From: Rhizobium sp. AC27/96 | Lineage (GTDB): Bacteria > Pseudomonadota > Alphaproteobacteria > Rhizobiales > Rhizobiaceae | Assembly: GCF_001692325.1 (NCBI RefSeq) | Contig: NZ_LXKN01000032.1 | Location: 1-64,000, forward strand | Direction: 5' to 3' | DNA: 64,000 nt | Part shown: positions 26,308-34,929 of the stretch, piece by piece | Layout: each line of letters opens with the position of its first letter | How positions within the stretch are numbered: position 1 is the stretch's first letter | Notes under the pieces: model-generated | What the model was told of the DNA's origin: nothing | Seen by the model: the letters and a program-made list of their open reading frames with translations, nothing else | Database searches by the model: none | Position numbers and translations under genes: made by a program

Positions 26308-27015
26308 ATGTTCCGCAGCATGAGCAGCTTCGAAGACTCCTATCAAAGACCGATCGTCTCGGTCGATCTTGCTATTTTTGCGCTGACGGCGGCCGGGCTT
26401 GAGGTTTTGCTGGCGCGCCGCGGCGCAGCACCCTTCGCTGGCGATTGGGCGCTACCTGGCGGGTGGATCCATGTCGATGAAGACGATGATCTGGAGGCAG
26501 CGGCCCGGCGCGTGCTTCGCAACAAGACCGGCGTCGCCACCCCCTATCTCGAGCAGGTCGGTGTCTACGGAAGCGCTGCGCGCGATCCTCGCGGCTGGAG
26601 CCTCAGCGTGACCTATATGGCATTGATTTCGCTGGACGCGGCCACCCTGCAGCAAGGTGGCAACGTTATTGATGTCGCCTGGTCGCCGATCAATGGCGAG
26701 GCCGTCACGGAGCCCCTCGCCTTCGATCATGCCGCCATCCTTAAGGCAGCGATTGCAAGGCTGCGAAACAAGGTCGAATATTCGACGCTGCCGGTCCATC
26801 TGTTGCCGGAAGCCTTCACGCTGGGAGAATTACAGGCCGTCTATGAGCGCCTTTTGGGCCGAAGCCTCGATAAATCCGCCTTCCGAAAGCGCATGGCGGA
26901 GGTGGATTTCATCGAGCCCATCGAGGGAGAAATGCGCCGCGCCAGCAACCGCCCGGCCCAGCTTTATCGGCTGAAACAGGCTCGCACGACCGTCTTCTTC
27001 GACAGGACGATCTAG
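26308..27015 (+). CDS. NrtR-type regulator: inactive Nudix domain plus winged helix
   Basis: A 235-residue protein. Residues about 15-150 form a Nudix domain with the entry PGGWIHVDEDDDLEAAARR. The REUxEE core of the Nudix box reads RRVLRN, so catalytic glutamates are lost, as in NrtR regulators, which sense ADP-ribose or related NAD metabolites. The C-terminal 70 residues form a winged helix (FTLGELQAVYERLLGRSLDKS and FRKRM), ending with RPAQLYRL. NrtR proteins usually repress NAD synthesis or salvage genes. Here the divergent target is an SPFH and NAD-kinase-like pair, an unusual regulon. The start is 26308; ATG 26320 is an alternative. Confidence 0.82.
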   Translation: MFRSMSSFEDSYQRPIVSVDLAIFALTAAGLEVLLARRGAAPFAGDWALPGGWIHVDEDDDLEAAARRVLRNKTGVATPYLEQVGVYGSAARDPRGWSLSVTYMALISLDAATLQQGGNVIDVAWSPINGEAVTEPLAFDHAAILKAAIARLRNKVEYSTLPVHLLPEAFTLGELQAVYERLLGRSLDKSAFRKRMAEVDFIEPIEGEMRRASNRPAQLYRLKQARTTVFFDRTI

Positions 27016-27208
27016 GGCGATCAATTTCCACAGAAGAGACACTTCACCTTTGACACATGATCGTTTTTGTCCAAACTCTGCCGTTGTGATGGTACAAAGA
27101 CGTCGTGGACGGATAGGAAAGAGCCGACGGCGAGCCTCTTGCCTGCCGGTGAAATAAGCGGCAAGGGGCTTCGACCCCCAACAGGATTAAGCGGCGGCAG
27201 GAGTTGGA

Positions 27209-27841
27209 GTGACTGATCCATACGATATTCTCGGCGTTGAACGCGACGCGAGCGAAGAGCAGATCAAGGCTGCCTATCGCAAACGGGCCAAGGCCGCTCA
27301 TCCCGACTCCGGCGGCGACACCGAGGCCTTCTCGCGTTTGCAGAAAGCCTACGAGCTGCTTCTGGACCCCGTGCGCCGTAAGGTCTTCGACGATACTGGC
27401 TATGATGTCGAATTGACCGACGCCGTCGACCTGCAGGCCCTGGTTGCCATCGAGAAGCTTATTACCGACATGGTTCTCGACGAACGCGAACCAGGTACAT
27501 TCGATCCGGTTGCCAAGATGCGCGCGGCTCTGCTCGAGGAGATCCGCAAGGCGCATTTCAGCAAAAGCGAGCTGGAACGGCACTCCAGCCGCATCAGCCT
27601 TCATCTCGACCGCCTCGGCAAGCCCTCCGGCAAGGATGTCGTTGGCCATATGCTGCGCGCCCGCATCAAGGCGATTGCCACCGCGATCGGTGAAACGGAA
27701 GCGAAGATCGGCGCCAATGAGCGCGCCTGCGACATGCTGGACGGCTATCTCTATGTCATGGACGAGCTCTCCCACGAGGTGGAATTGGCGTCCGATATCC
27801 AATGGGACGATGCGCCGAAGGTTCGCTCCGCCGCCCAATGA
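27209..27841 (+). CDS. DnaJ-domain protein
   Basis: A 210-residue protein with an N-terminal J-domain (residues 3-68): DPYDILGVERDASEEQIKAA, the HPD motif in AAHPDSGG, and YELLLDP. There is no G/F-rich, zinc-finger or DnaJ C-terminal domain, so it is a type III J-protein that would stimulate an Hsp70 partner for a specific client. The remaining 140 residues are helical and unrecognised. The start is GTG at 27209, with GGAG sites just upstream. It stands alone. Confidence 0.87.
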   Translation: MTDPYDILGVERDASEEQIKAAYRKRAKAAHPDSGGDTEAFSRLQKAYELLLDPVRRKVFDDTGYDVELTDAVDLQALVAIEKLITDMVLDEREPGTFDPVAKMRAALLEEIRKAHFSKSELERHSSRISLHLDRLGKPSGKDVVGHMLRARIKAIATAIGETEAKIGANERACDMLDGYLYVMDELSHEVELASDIQWDDAPKVRSAAQ

Positions 27842-28053
27842 CTTCGAAAGCGCCCGATCTTCCGCGCTTACTTCGATCGCAGCAGCTTTTCAGCAACGTA
27901 ATGTTGCAATGCAATAATCATCCCTAGACAAATCGAAAGCCTGGCCTAGATCAAGCCTCCAGTGTGCCGCTCGGCTCTATCGAAAGATGACGGCGCGGCA
28001 ACTGGCCGGCGTCGGGAGACGCCTGCGCCAGTTGAAAATCTAAAAGGCGAGGT

Positions 28054-29547
28054 ATGCGGTTGCTGGCTTCCGAAGCGGATGAAATCGTCTTTGAACATCT
28101 GAGCGAAAACCGATCGCGGGCCGCATTGAGAGGTGCATTCTGGTCGGCGCTCGATACGTTGATCCCGACAGCGCTCAACAGTCTCGTTTTTGTCGTCACT
28201 TCGCGTTTTCTTCTGCCGCAGGATTTCGGTCTGGTGGCGCTCGCCTTCGCTATTGTCAGTTTTACGGCCGGCTTTGGCCCCACCGCTTTCGGCGAAGCGC
28301 TGATCCAGCAGAAATCCATCCGCCGCAGCCATCTCGATACTGTTTTCTGGCTGTCCTTCTTCTCGGCGGCGATCCTCTATGCCGCACTCTTCCTCCTTTC
28401 CCCGACGCTTGCCCATTGGGTCGGCCATGACGAGATCGTCAGCCTGCTGATGATCATCGGATTGAAGATATTCTTCGACATGATGATCATCGTTCCCAAC
28501 GCCTTGATCGGGCGGACGATGTCCTTCCATCTCGCCGCCGTGCGCACCGCGATTGCCACCTTCGTATCGGCCACCATCTGCCTGTCGCTGATATTCGCCG
28601 GCTTTGGCCTGTGGGCCCTGGCGATCGCCCAGATTGCAGCACCGGCTGCGGCCTGCGTAGCGGCCTTCTGGGGCGCCAGATGGCTCCCTGGCGTCAGGAT
28701 CAAGCTCTCGAGCCTGCGCGAACTGCTGCATTACGGCGTCTTCGCGTCCGGCAATCGCTTCCTGCAGACCATGAACCTCGATCAGCTGATCATCGGCACC
28801 CTGGTGAGCCCGGCCGCGCTCGGTATCTATAACTTCGCGCGCCGTCTCTACGAGATGCTCAACAACGTCGTCGCCGGCGGCCTGACATCGGTAAGCCACG
28901 TCCTGCTGTCCTCGCTGCAGCACGACCAGAAGAAGGTCCGCGAGGCCTTCCTCATGGCGACCTTCGGCTGCTCGTTGATTTCGTTTCCAGCTTTCATGGG
29001 GCTCGCGGCTGTTGCCGACGATGCCATTCCGCTGATCTTCGGCCCGCACTGGACGGCGGCGATCTGGCCGGTCCGCTTCTTCTGCGTGATAGGCCTGATG
29101 GCCGGCATCGGCGTCATCCAGGCCTCGCTGATAACGAGCCAGGGCAAGTCCGACTGGTGGTTCTACTATCAGCTAGTGCGCAATATCGTTGCCATCCTCA
29201 CGGTATTTTTTCTTTACGAATACGGCGTGGCGACTGTTGTCTTCGGGCTCATGCTCGGCGTCATCATGCTATGGCCGCTGACGCTATGGATGGTCTCGAA
29301 ATTGATCGGGCTCAGCATCCCCGAATATTTCGGCCAGTTCCTGAGGCCGATAGCCGCTTATCTCGGAATGCTCGTGGTGGTGCTGGCAACATCGTCTGCC
29401 CTCAGCGACTCTTCCCTTGCCGTCCGCCTGATCTGCGAAATCCTGGTCGGCGGCCTCACCTATTCAGCTCTCATCTTCCTTCTATGCAGAGAAAGGATCC
29501 TCTTCCTGGTGCGCACGACGCTGCAAGGTCGTCGCGCAAAGGCATAA
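28054..29547 (+). CDS. Oligosaccharide flippase (Wzx/MATE-like polysaccharide exporter)
   Basis: A 497-residue membrane protein with 12 to 14 hydrophobic helices and the family entry GAFWSALDTLIPTALNSLVF. A cytoplasmic-loop motif QQKSIRRSHLDTVFW matches Wzx/WzxC-type lipopolysaccharide and exopolysaccharide flippases. It would move undecaprenyl-linked oligosaccharide across the inner membrane. A glycosyltransferase and an acyltransferase follow on the same strand, consistent with assembly of a decorated surface polysaccharide, although no polymerase or initiating transferase is in view. The ribosome site (GGCGAGG) is moderate. Confidence 0.87.
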   Translation: MRLLASEADEIVFEHLSENRSRAALRGAFWSALDTLIPTALNSLVFVVTSRFLLPQDFGLVALAFAIVSFTAGFGPTAFGEALIQQKSIRRSHLDTVFWLSFFSAAILYAALFLLSPTLAHWVGHDEIVSLLMIIGLKIFFDMMIIVPNALIGRTMSFHLAAVRTAIATFVSATICLSLIFAGFGLWALAIAQIAAPAAACVAAFWGARWLPGVRIKLSSLRELLHYGVFASGNRFLQTMNLDQLIIGTLVSPAALGIYNFARRLYEMLNNVVAGGLTSVSHVLLSSLQHDQKKVREAFLMATFGCSLISFPAFMGLAAVADDAIPLIFGPHWTAAIWPVRFFCVIGLMAGIGVIQASLITSQGKSDWWFYYQLVRNIVAILTVFFLYEYGVATVVFGLMLGVIMLWPLTLWMVSKLIGLSIPEYFGQFLRPIAAYLGMLVVVLATSSALSDSSLAVRLICEILVGGLTYSALIFLLCRERILFLVRTTLQGRRAKA

Positions 29548-29645
29548 TCACTGCCATCGCAAACAATGGATGGAAAGGGCCCGTCCCCCACGGCGCCCCT
29601 TCGATCCCAGCGATGAAAATACCAACTGTCAGAAAGGGCGCGTTT

Positions 29646-30461
29646 ATGACACTGGTTACGTTCATTATTCCTGTTCGTCATCAGGCCAATTCCAATGATT
29701 GGCCTTCGTTGAAAAGCAGGCTATCGCAAACGATAGCCTCTATCTCCGGGCAATCCAACGGCGACTGGCGCGCCGTGATCGTCGCCAATGAAGGCGCCGA
29801 TCTGCCCGATCTGCCACCGAAATTCTCGGTCGAGCGGGTCACCTTTCCGCCAAACCTGCTGCACGATATCAATGGTGCCGATCGCGAAAAGGTCTATGAC
29901 GCGTTCCGCCTGGACAAGGGCCGGCGAGTGCTGGCCGGCATGCTCTCAGCTCGCGACACACGCTTCTTCATGATTGTCGACGACGACGATTTCGTCAGCG
30001 CCGGCATCGTCGAATTCGCTGGAAAGAACAGCGATGCCAATGGCTGGAAGATCGACCGCGGCTACCTCTGGAACGAAGGCGGCCGACTGCTGCTGCACCA
30101 CAATGACTTCGCCAATTACTGCGGCACGTCGCTGATCATCCGATCGGACCTCTACCGGCTGCCGGCAAGTTTCGAAGAGGCTGATATCGACTACATCAAG
30201 TCGATGCTGGGCAGCCATGTGCGCATCGGCAAGATGCTCGCCGAGGCAGGTCATCCGCTAGCATCGCTTCCATTTCGCGGTGCAATCTATCGCGTCGGGC
30301 ATAGCGGCGCCCACAGCAAATCCTCCAATCTCCTCCGGACCCATTTTCTGAACCCATCGGTGCTGCGTCATCCCCGCCAGCTGCTGGGCAATCTGTCGCG
30401 TGTCCGCCCACTCGATCGCAACCTGCGAAACGAGTTCTTCGGTGCCCGCGCTGCCGGATAG
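29646..30461 (+). CDS. Family 2-like glycosyltransferase (GT-A fold)
   Basis: A 271-residue protein starting TLVTFIIPVRHQANS, the first strand of a GT-A nucleotide-sugar domain. The metal-binding DxD is FMIVDDDDF near residue 115. The rest includes a conserved aspartate-rich helix and a C-terminal arginine-rich tail. It probably transfers a sugar within the surface polysaccharide pathway with its flippase and acyltransferase neighbours. The ATG at 29646 has GAAAGGG upstream; in-frame codons before it overlap the end of the flippase gene and its spacer. Confidence 0.78.
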   Translation: MTLVTFIIPVRHQANSNDWPSLKSRLSQTIASISGQSNGDWRAVIVANEGADLPDLPPKFSVERVTFPPNLLHDINGADREKVYDAFRLDKGRRVLAGMLSARDTRFFMIVDDDDFVSAGIVEFAGKNSDANGWKIDRGYLWNEGGRLLLHHNDFANYCGTSLIIRSDLYRLPASFEEADIDYIKSMLGSHVRIGKMLAEAGHPLASLPFRGAIYRVGHSGAHSKSSNLLRTHFLNPSVLRHPRQLLGNLSRVRPLDRNLRNEFFGARAAG

Positions 30462-30497
30462 GCAGCGCGTCATTTTCGCTCAACGAGGTCTCGCCCA

Positions 30498-31571
30498 ATG
30501 ATGGCTGACGCACCGAAACACAGATATGCCGCACTTGATGCCATGCGTGGCCTCGCGGCACTGGCCGTCGTGGTCTACCATCTCGACAGGCCCTATGCGC
30601 CGTCGGCCTATGTCGCCGTCGATTTCTTCTTCGTCCTTAGCGGGTTCGTGATCGCCCGCGCCTATGGCGAAAAGCTTGCTGGCGGCATGACCGTGCTGGC
30701 CTTTATGAAGGCGCGATATGCGCGGCTCTATCCGCTCTTCCTCATCGGCAGCGTCTACGGTCTCATCCAGCTATTGCTGTATTGGCAGGGATCGGGTGTC
30801 GGCCGGGCCGATCTTGGGGCAAGCATTCTGTCGACCGTCTTCATGCTGCCTTCGCCGAGCTTCCTGACCCGATCGGCCGGAGACATCTGGCCACTCTACC
30901 CCCTGAACGGGCCTGCCTGGTCGCTGTTCTGGGAGTTGCTGGCGAACCTGATATTCGCGCTGGTCCTGTTCAGGTTGAAAACCCGGAGCCTGGTGGCCGT
31001 CGCCGCTATTTCCCTGGCGGCGCTGATCGCTTCGGTCTTCTTTCACAAGTCGCTCGACCTCGGCTGGGAATGGCACTCGGTGGACGGTGGGCTCTCTCGG
31101 GTGCTTTTCTCCTTCACCCTCGGCATGATCATCTACCGGCTGCGGAGCAATTCCACGCTTGGGCGGACCGCTAACACCTATGCGGCCATCCTGCCGATCG
31201 CGGCAATCTGCATTCTGCTGTTCCTGCCGACCTATTCGCTGAAATATGCGCTGATATTCTGCGTGCTGATCTCGCCGCTTATCGTCCTTGCCGGCACGAT
31301 GCTTGAGCTCCCGGCAAGGCTGCAGCGGATCGGCATTTTCCTCGGCTATCTCTCCTACCCGATCTACATGTGCCACCGCGGCTTTACCGAGATCTATGGC
31401 CATGTCTTCCGCGAGATGCAGTCGCAGCCTCTCGTCTATGTTCCCCTCTATCTCGTCCTCATCTCGATCATCGCATTTGTCACGGCGCAGTTGGCCACAT
31501 TGCTCGTCCGATATGCCTCATCCTGGAAAAGCGAGAGCAAAACCGTCAGCGTCAACGCGCCCGGCGAATAG
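30498..31571 (+). CDS. Acyltransferase 3 family protein (OafA/YrhL-like)
   Basis: A 357-residue integral membrane protein with about ten helices. RYAALDAMRGLAALAVVVYH opens the fold and carries the catalytic histidine; VDFFFVLSGFVIARAYG follows. A YPIYMCHRG stretch lies near residue 290. These enzymes add acetyl, succinyl or related groups to glycans and lipids. It follows the glycosyltransferase gene by 36 bases and probably modifies the same polysaccharide. Starts at 30498 or 30501 cannot be separated. Confidence 0.87.
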   Translation: MMADAPKHRYAALDAMRGLAALAVVVYHLDRPYAPSAYVAVDFFFVLSGFVIARAYGEKLAGGMTVLAFMKARYARLYPLFLIGSVYGLIQLLLYWQGSGVGRADLGASILSTVFMLPSPSFLTRSAGDIWPLYPLNGPAWSLFWELLANLIFALVLFRLKTRSLVAVAAISLAALIASVFFHKSLDLGWEWHSVDGGLSRVLFSFTLGMIIYRLRSNSTLGRTANTYAAILPIAAICILLFLPTYSLKYALIFCVLISPLIVLAGTMLELPARLQRIGIFLGYLSYPIYMCHRGFTEIYGHVFREMQSQPLVYVPLYLVLISIIAFVTAQLATLLVRYASSWKSESKTVSVNAPGE

Positions 31572-31583
31572 CTCCCGGCAAGG

Positions 31584-32912
31584 TCAGGTATGGACAGCGG
31601 CAAGCGCGATGGCATCCGCGACCTCATCGCGACGCTCCGAGAGATTGGCGGTCGCGACGCGCAAGTGGCTGCTGCTCAGGATGGAGAATTTGGCACCCGG
31701 ATGCACGGCGATACCGCGCGCAGCAAGCGTGACGATCGCGAAAGGTTCTGAGGAAACCGGTATCCAGGCGCATAGGCCGCCTCCATGCTGTGCCATCACG
31801 CCCCGTTCGCGAAGCGCGTCGATCAGGCCGCCCCGACGCTCCCGATAGATTTTGCGGGCGTGCTCCAGACAAGCCGCCGTCGCGGGATCGCGCAGCAGCC
31901 AGGCGGCGGCGGCCTGCAGGATACGGCTGGTCCAGCCGGAACTGAAGCTGCGATAGGACTGGATCTGGTCGATGATCGCACGCGAGCTCGACAGCACCGC
32001 AAGGCGCAGATCCGGCCCATGCGTCTTCGAAAACGAGAGAATATGGATGACGCGGTCGGGGAAAAGATGCCCCATGGAATGGCGTGGGGCCGTAGAGATA
32101 TCGGCAACACCATCGTCTTCGACGATCAGCGTATCCTTGTCGCGAAGAATCTCGGCAAGCCTTGCCATGCGTGCTGGGCCGACGCTCTGGCCGGTGACGG
32201 AATGGATGCGCGGCTGAAAGATGAAGGCGACCGGGCGATATTTCAACGCCTCCTCCAGCGCCGATGGCAGCGGCCCCTCCTCGTCGCATTTTACCGGAAT
32301 GATGCGGGCGCCGCGATCCTCCAGAATATCCAGTAGTCGCATGCCTGTTGGGTCTTCGATGGCGACGGAAGCGCCCGGCATGACGAGAGCATTGATCAAA
32401 GTATAGACGGCATTATAGCCGCCATTGGTTGCAAGAAAGGCTTCCGGCTCGTAGGGCCAGCTCTTCCTGACCTCTTCCTCCAGCTCCGGCAGGATACGGC
32501 TGCGCTCATAGCTGTTGAGGCTCTCGGCTGAAGCGCCATAGGTCATTGCCGCCTCCAGCTTCGGCAGCAGCCGGACATCGGGAACGGCTGCCGTCAGGTT
32601 CAATGCACCGTCGCCATAGTCACCGACGCTTGCGAGACGGGCCGGCTTGGCAACGAAACGATCACCACTGACCCATGTACCGTTTCTGCCGCGACCGCTG
32701 ATGATCTTCTGCCGCCGGAGCTCGCTCCACGCCTCGGACAGCGTTGCCGGGCTGATGCCGAGCGCAAAAGCCAGGTCGCGGATCGGCGGCAGCTTGGTGC
32801 CGACAGGAAGCGCGCCGGCGCGGATCAAGGCACTGGTTTCGATCGCGATTCCGCGAATTGTCCGATCGTTCAATTTTTCGGCAAACCACTTCGCGTCCCG
32901 ATTTTCGCTCAT
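31584..32912 (-). CDS. MocR-type regulator (GntR winged helix fused to aminotransferase-like domain)
   Basis: A 442-residue fusion. Residues about 10-80 form the GntR winged helix (LPVGTKLPPIRDLAFALGIS). The rest is a fold-type I PLP aminotransferase domain; the PLP-lysine context is SFSKTHGPDLRL and the cofactor-binding segment ATNGGYNAVYTLIN. MocR proteins regulate genes for vitamin B6, GABA, taurine or amino sugar use through PLP adducts. It is divergent from a five-gene unit starting at 33014, and a long inverted repeat lies between them. I infer that its ligand is an amine or amino acid released or imported by that unit. Confidence 0.9.
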   Translation of the reverse strand: MSENRDAKWFAEKLNDRTIRGIAIETSALIRAGALPVGTKLPPIRDLAFALGISPATLSEAWSELRRQKIISGRGRNGTWVSGDRFVAKPARLASVGDYGDGALNLTAAVPDVRLLPKLEAAMTYGASAESLNSYERSRILPELEEEVRKSWPYEPEAFLATNGGYNAVYTLINALVMPGASVAIEDPTGMRLLDILEDRGARIIPVKCDEEGPLPSALEEALKYRPVAFIFQPRIHSVTGQSVGPARMARLAEILRDKDTLIVEDDGVADISTAPRHSMGHLFPDRVIHILSFSKTHGPDLRLAVLSSSRAIIDQIQSYRSFSSGWTSRILQAAAAWLLRDPATAACLEHARKIYRERRGGLIDALRERGVMAQHGGGLCAWIPVSSEPFAIVTLAARGIAVHPGAKFSILSSSHLRVATANLSERRDEVADAIALAAVHT

Positions 32913-32928
32913 TTCCGCGCCATCTTTT

Positions 32929-32974
32929 AATGTTCAATAACGTAATAACATTTGATCGACCCATATTGAACATT
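32929..32974. promoter_or_regulatory. Inverted repeat, probable MocR operator
   Basis: AATGTTCAAT (32929-32938) and its exact complement ATTGAACATT (32965-32974) are 26 bases apart. A third partial half-site AACATT lies at 32947-32952. The region separates the divergent MocR and transport genes. Confidence 0.55.
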
Positions 32975-33013
32975 TAACCATTGTGAAAACAAGTTTTCTC
33001 GCGAGTGAAATTC

Positions 33014-33991
33014 ATGCCCCTTACTCTTCGCCTTGCCCTCCGTGACTGGGACTACATGACGCCGCTGGTCCTGGGAGACGTCTCCTCCCCCAAGCTCGAC
33101 CTGAAGGTGGATCGGGTCGGCACGCTCATCTCGCATGTCGGCAAGAGTGATGCCTATGACGCGGCCGAAACCTCGTTCAGCCGCTACACGCAATTGCGCA
33201 TCGACGGCGACGAGAGCGTCGTTGGCATTCCGAATTTCATCATGCGTGGCTTCCGCCACCGCTGCGTCATCACGGCCAAGGACAGCCCGATCACGACCTT
33301 CGCGCAATTGGCCGGAAAGCGTATCGGCGTCACCGGCTGGCGCGACTCCGGCAATACCTGGACGCGCGCCGCTCTCCGCCGCGAAGGTGTCGGCGTCGAG
33401 GATGCCATGTGGTATGCCGGTCGCCTCACTGAAGCCCATCCGATCACCGACCGTCTCGACGGCTTCGGCCGCCCTGGCCGCATCGAGGCAGCGCCCGGCG
33501 AAAGGCCGATGGTCGACCTCCTGAAGGAAGGCAGCCTCGACGCGATCTTCACACCGTTCATGCCGGACGGCTATTTCGCCGGCGGCTCCGCCTTCCGCCA
33601 GCTCCTTTCCGATTTCCGCAGCGCCGAACGTCGCTATTTCGAGGATGTAGGCTATGTACCGGGCATGCACCTGATCGGATTGAAGGCGGAAATCGTCGCC
33701 GAGCATCCCTGGGTCATTGCCGAGCTGAGCGCCCTGATCGATGAATCGCAGCGTGTCTGGCTCAGCAAGCGGCGCAAATATGCCGATACCACGCCCTTCA
33801 TGCTCGACGAGTTGCTGAAATCGGCGGCCGAATTGCCGGAAGGCTGGGATGCAAGCGGCTTTGCGGCCAATCGCAAGATGATCGCAGACTTTGCCGGGGA
33901 GCTGCACATCCAGGGCATCCTGCCGCGACTGATGACACCGGAAGAACTCTTTCCGTTCGACGTCGATGGCAGCCGGACGAGCGCCAGGTAA
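33014..33991 (+). CDS. 4,5-dihydroxyphthalate decarboxylase (Pht5)-like protein with binding-protein fold
   Basis: A 325-residue soluble protein without signal peptide. The arrangement YDAAETSFSRYTQLR, then VGIPNFIMRGFRH, then AGKRIGVTGWRDSGN parallels Pht5 4,5-dihydroxyphthalate decarboxylases, which have a periplasmic-binding-protein fold. It could be an enzyme acting on a carboxylated substrate or a cytoplasmic binding protein. It leads an operon with an amino-acid type ABC transporter and an M20 amidohydrolase under a MocR regulator. I used the ATG at 33014; a GTG at 33005 is an alternative. Substrate unknown. Confidence 0.65.
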   Translation: MPLTLRLALRDWDYMTPLVLGDVSSPKLDLKVDRVGTLISHVGKSDAYDAAETSFSRYTQLRIDGDESVVGIPNFIMRGFRHRCVITAKDSPITTFAQLAGKRIGVTGWRDSGNTWTRAALRREGVGVEDAMWYAGRLTEAHPITDRLDGFGRPGRIEAAPGERPMVDLLKEGSLDAIFTPFMPDGYFAGGSAFRQLLSDFRSAERRYFEDVGYVPGMHLIGLKAEIVAEHPWVIAELSALIDESQRVWLSKRRKYADTTPFMLDELLKSAAELPEGWDASGFAANRKMIADFAGELHIQGILPRLMTPEELFPFDVDGSRTSAR

Positions 33992-34038
33992 CCATCGACT
34001 GAAACTCAGAAATGCAAAGCAAAAAAAGGGGAACGCAT

Positions 34039-34929
34039 ATGTCGCTAAAGAAAATGACCTACCTTGCCGTGGCAGGCCTGATGATCTCGGGCTCGGCCTT
34101 CGCGCAAGACGCCGGCCTGCCGAAGCTTTCGGTCAACGCCGATCTGCACGCCAAGCTGCCGGAAGCCCTGCGCACCTCCGGCAAGATGATCTCCGTCAAC
34201 AATGGCTCATTTCCTCCCTATGAGATCGTCACCGGCACCAAGCTCACCGGCGCCAGTGCCGATCTGACCGACGCCATCGGCGAGATCCTTGGGGTGAAGA
34301 TCGAGCATGAAAGCGTCAGCGGCCTGCCCGCCATCCTCGCAGGCATCAATTCCGGCCGCTACCAGTTCGCCTTCGGTCCGATCGGCGATTTCAAGAGCCG
34401 CGAGGAGGCCAATGATTTCGTCGACTGGGTGCAGGAATTCGTCGTTTTCGCCGTCCAGAAGGGCAATCCGAAGGCCATTACCTCGCTCGATAGCGCCTGC
34501 GGCCAGCGCATCGCCGTCATGGCCGGCGGCTCGGCGGAAAAGGTGATCCAGGTCCAGGCGGAAAAGTGCAAGACCGACGGCAAGGGCGCGATCGAAGTCC
34601 AGTCCTTCACCGACCAGCCGAGCTCGATCCTCGCCGTCCGCTCCAAGCGCTCGGACGCGTTCTTCTCTTCACAGGCGCCGCTCACCTATTTCGTATCGCA
34701 GGCAAACGGCCAGCTGGAACTGACCGGCGTCGGCCAGAAGAACGGCTTCGAGGATCTCTATCAAGGCGCCGTTGTGCCGAAGGGCTCGCCGCTCGGGCCC
34801 ATTCTCAAGGACGCCGTCAAGGTTCTGATTGATAATGGCACCTATGCCGTCATCATGAAGAAATGGGGCCTTGAGAACAATATGATCAAGGAACCCGGTA
34901 TCAACCTTGGCGGGACGTTGCCGAAATGA
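34039..34929 (+). CDS. ABC transporter substrate-binding protein, family 3
   Basis: A 296-residue periplasmic binding protein. The signal peptide is MSLKKMTYLAVAGLMISGSA with cleavage near AFAQD. The mature part has the family 3 pattern: MISVNNGSFPPYEIV, GASADLTDAIGEILGV and a later GQRIAVMAGGSAEK. It would capture a polar amino acid or similar small molecule. The start at 34039 has AAGGGGAA upstream. It overlaps the permease gene by four bases (ATGA), so translation is coupled. Confidence 0.88.
   Translation: MSLKKMTYLAVAGLMISGSAFAQDAGLPKLSVNADLHAKLPEALRTSGKMISVNNGSFPPYEIVTGTKLTGASADLTDAIGEILGVKIEHESVSGLPAILAGINSGRYQFAFGPIGDFKSREEANDFVDWVQEFVVFAVQKGNPKAITSLDSACGQRIAVMAGGSAEKVIQVQAEKCKTDGKGAIEVQSFTDQPSSILAVRSKRSDAFFSSQAPLTYFVSQANGQLELTGVGQKNGFEDLYQGAVVPKGSPLGPILKDAVKVLIDNGTYAVIMKKWGLENNMIKEPGINLGGTLPK

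Noticed and set aside
27892..27906. GCAAC-GTAAT-GTTGC inverted repeat after the DnaJ gene
   Set aside because: The arms are only five bases and no T run or nearby regulator gives it meaning.
29157..29645. N-terminal extension of the glycosyltransferase frame
   Set aside because: It overlaps the flippase gene in another frame. The GT-A fold begins at 29646 with its own ribosome site.
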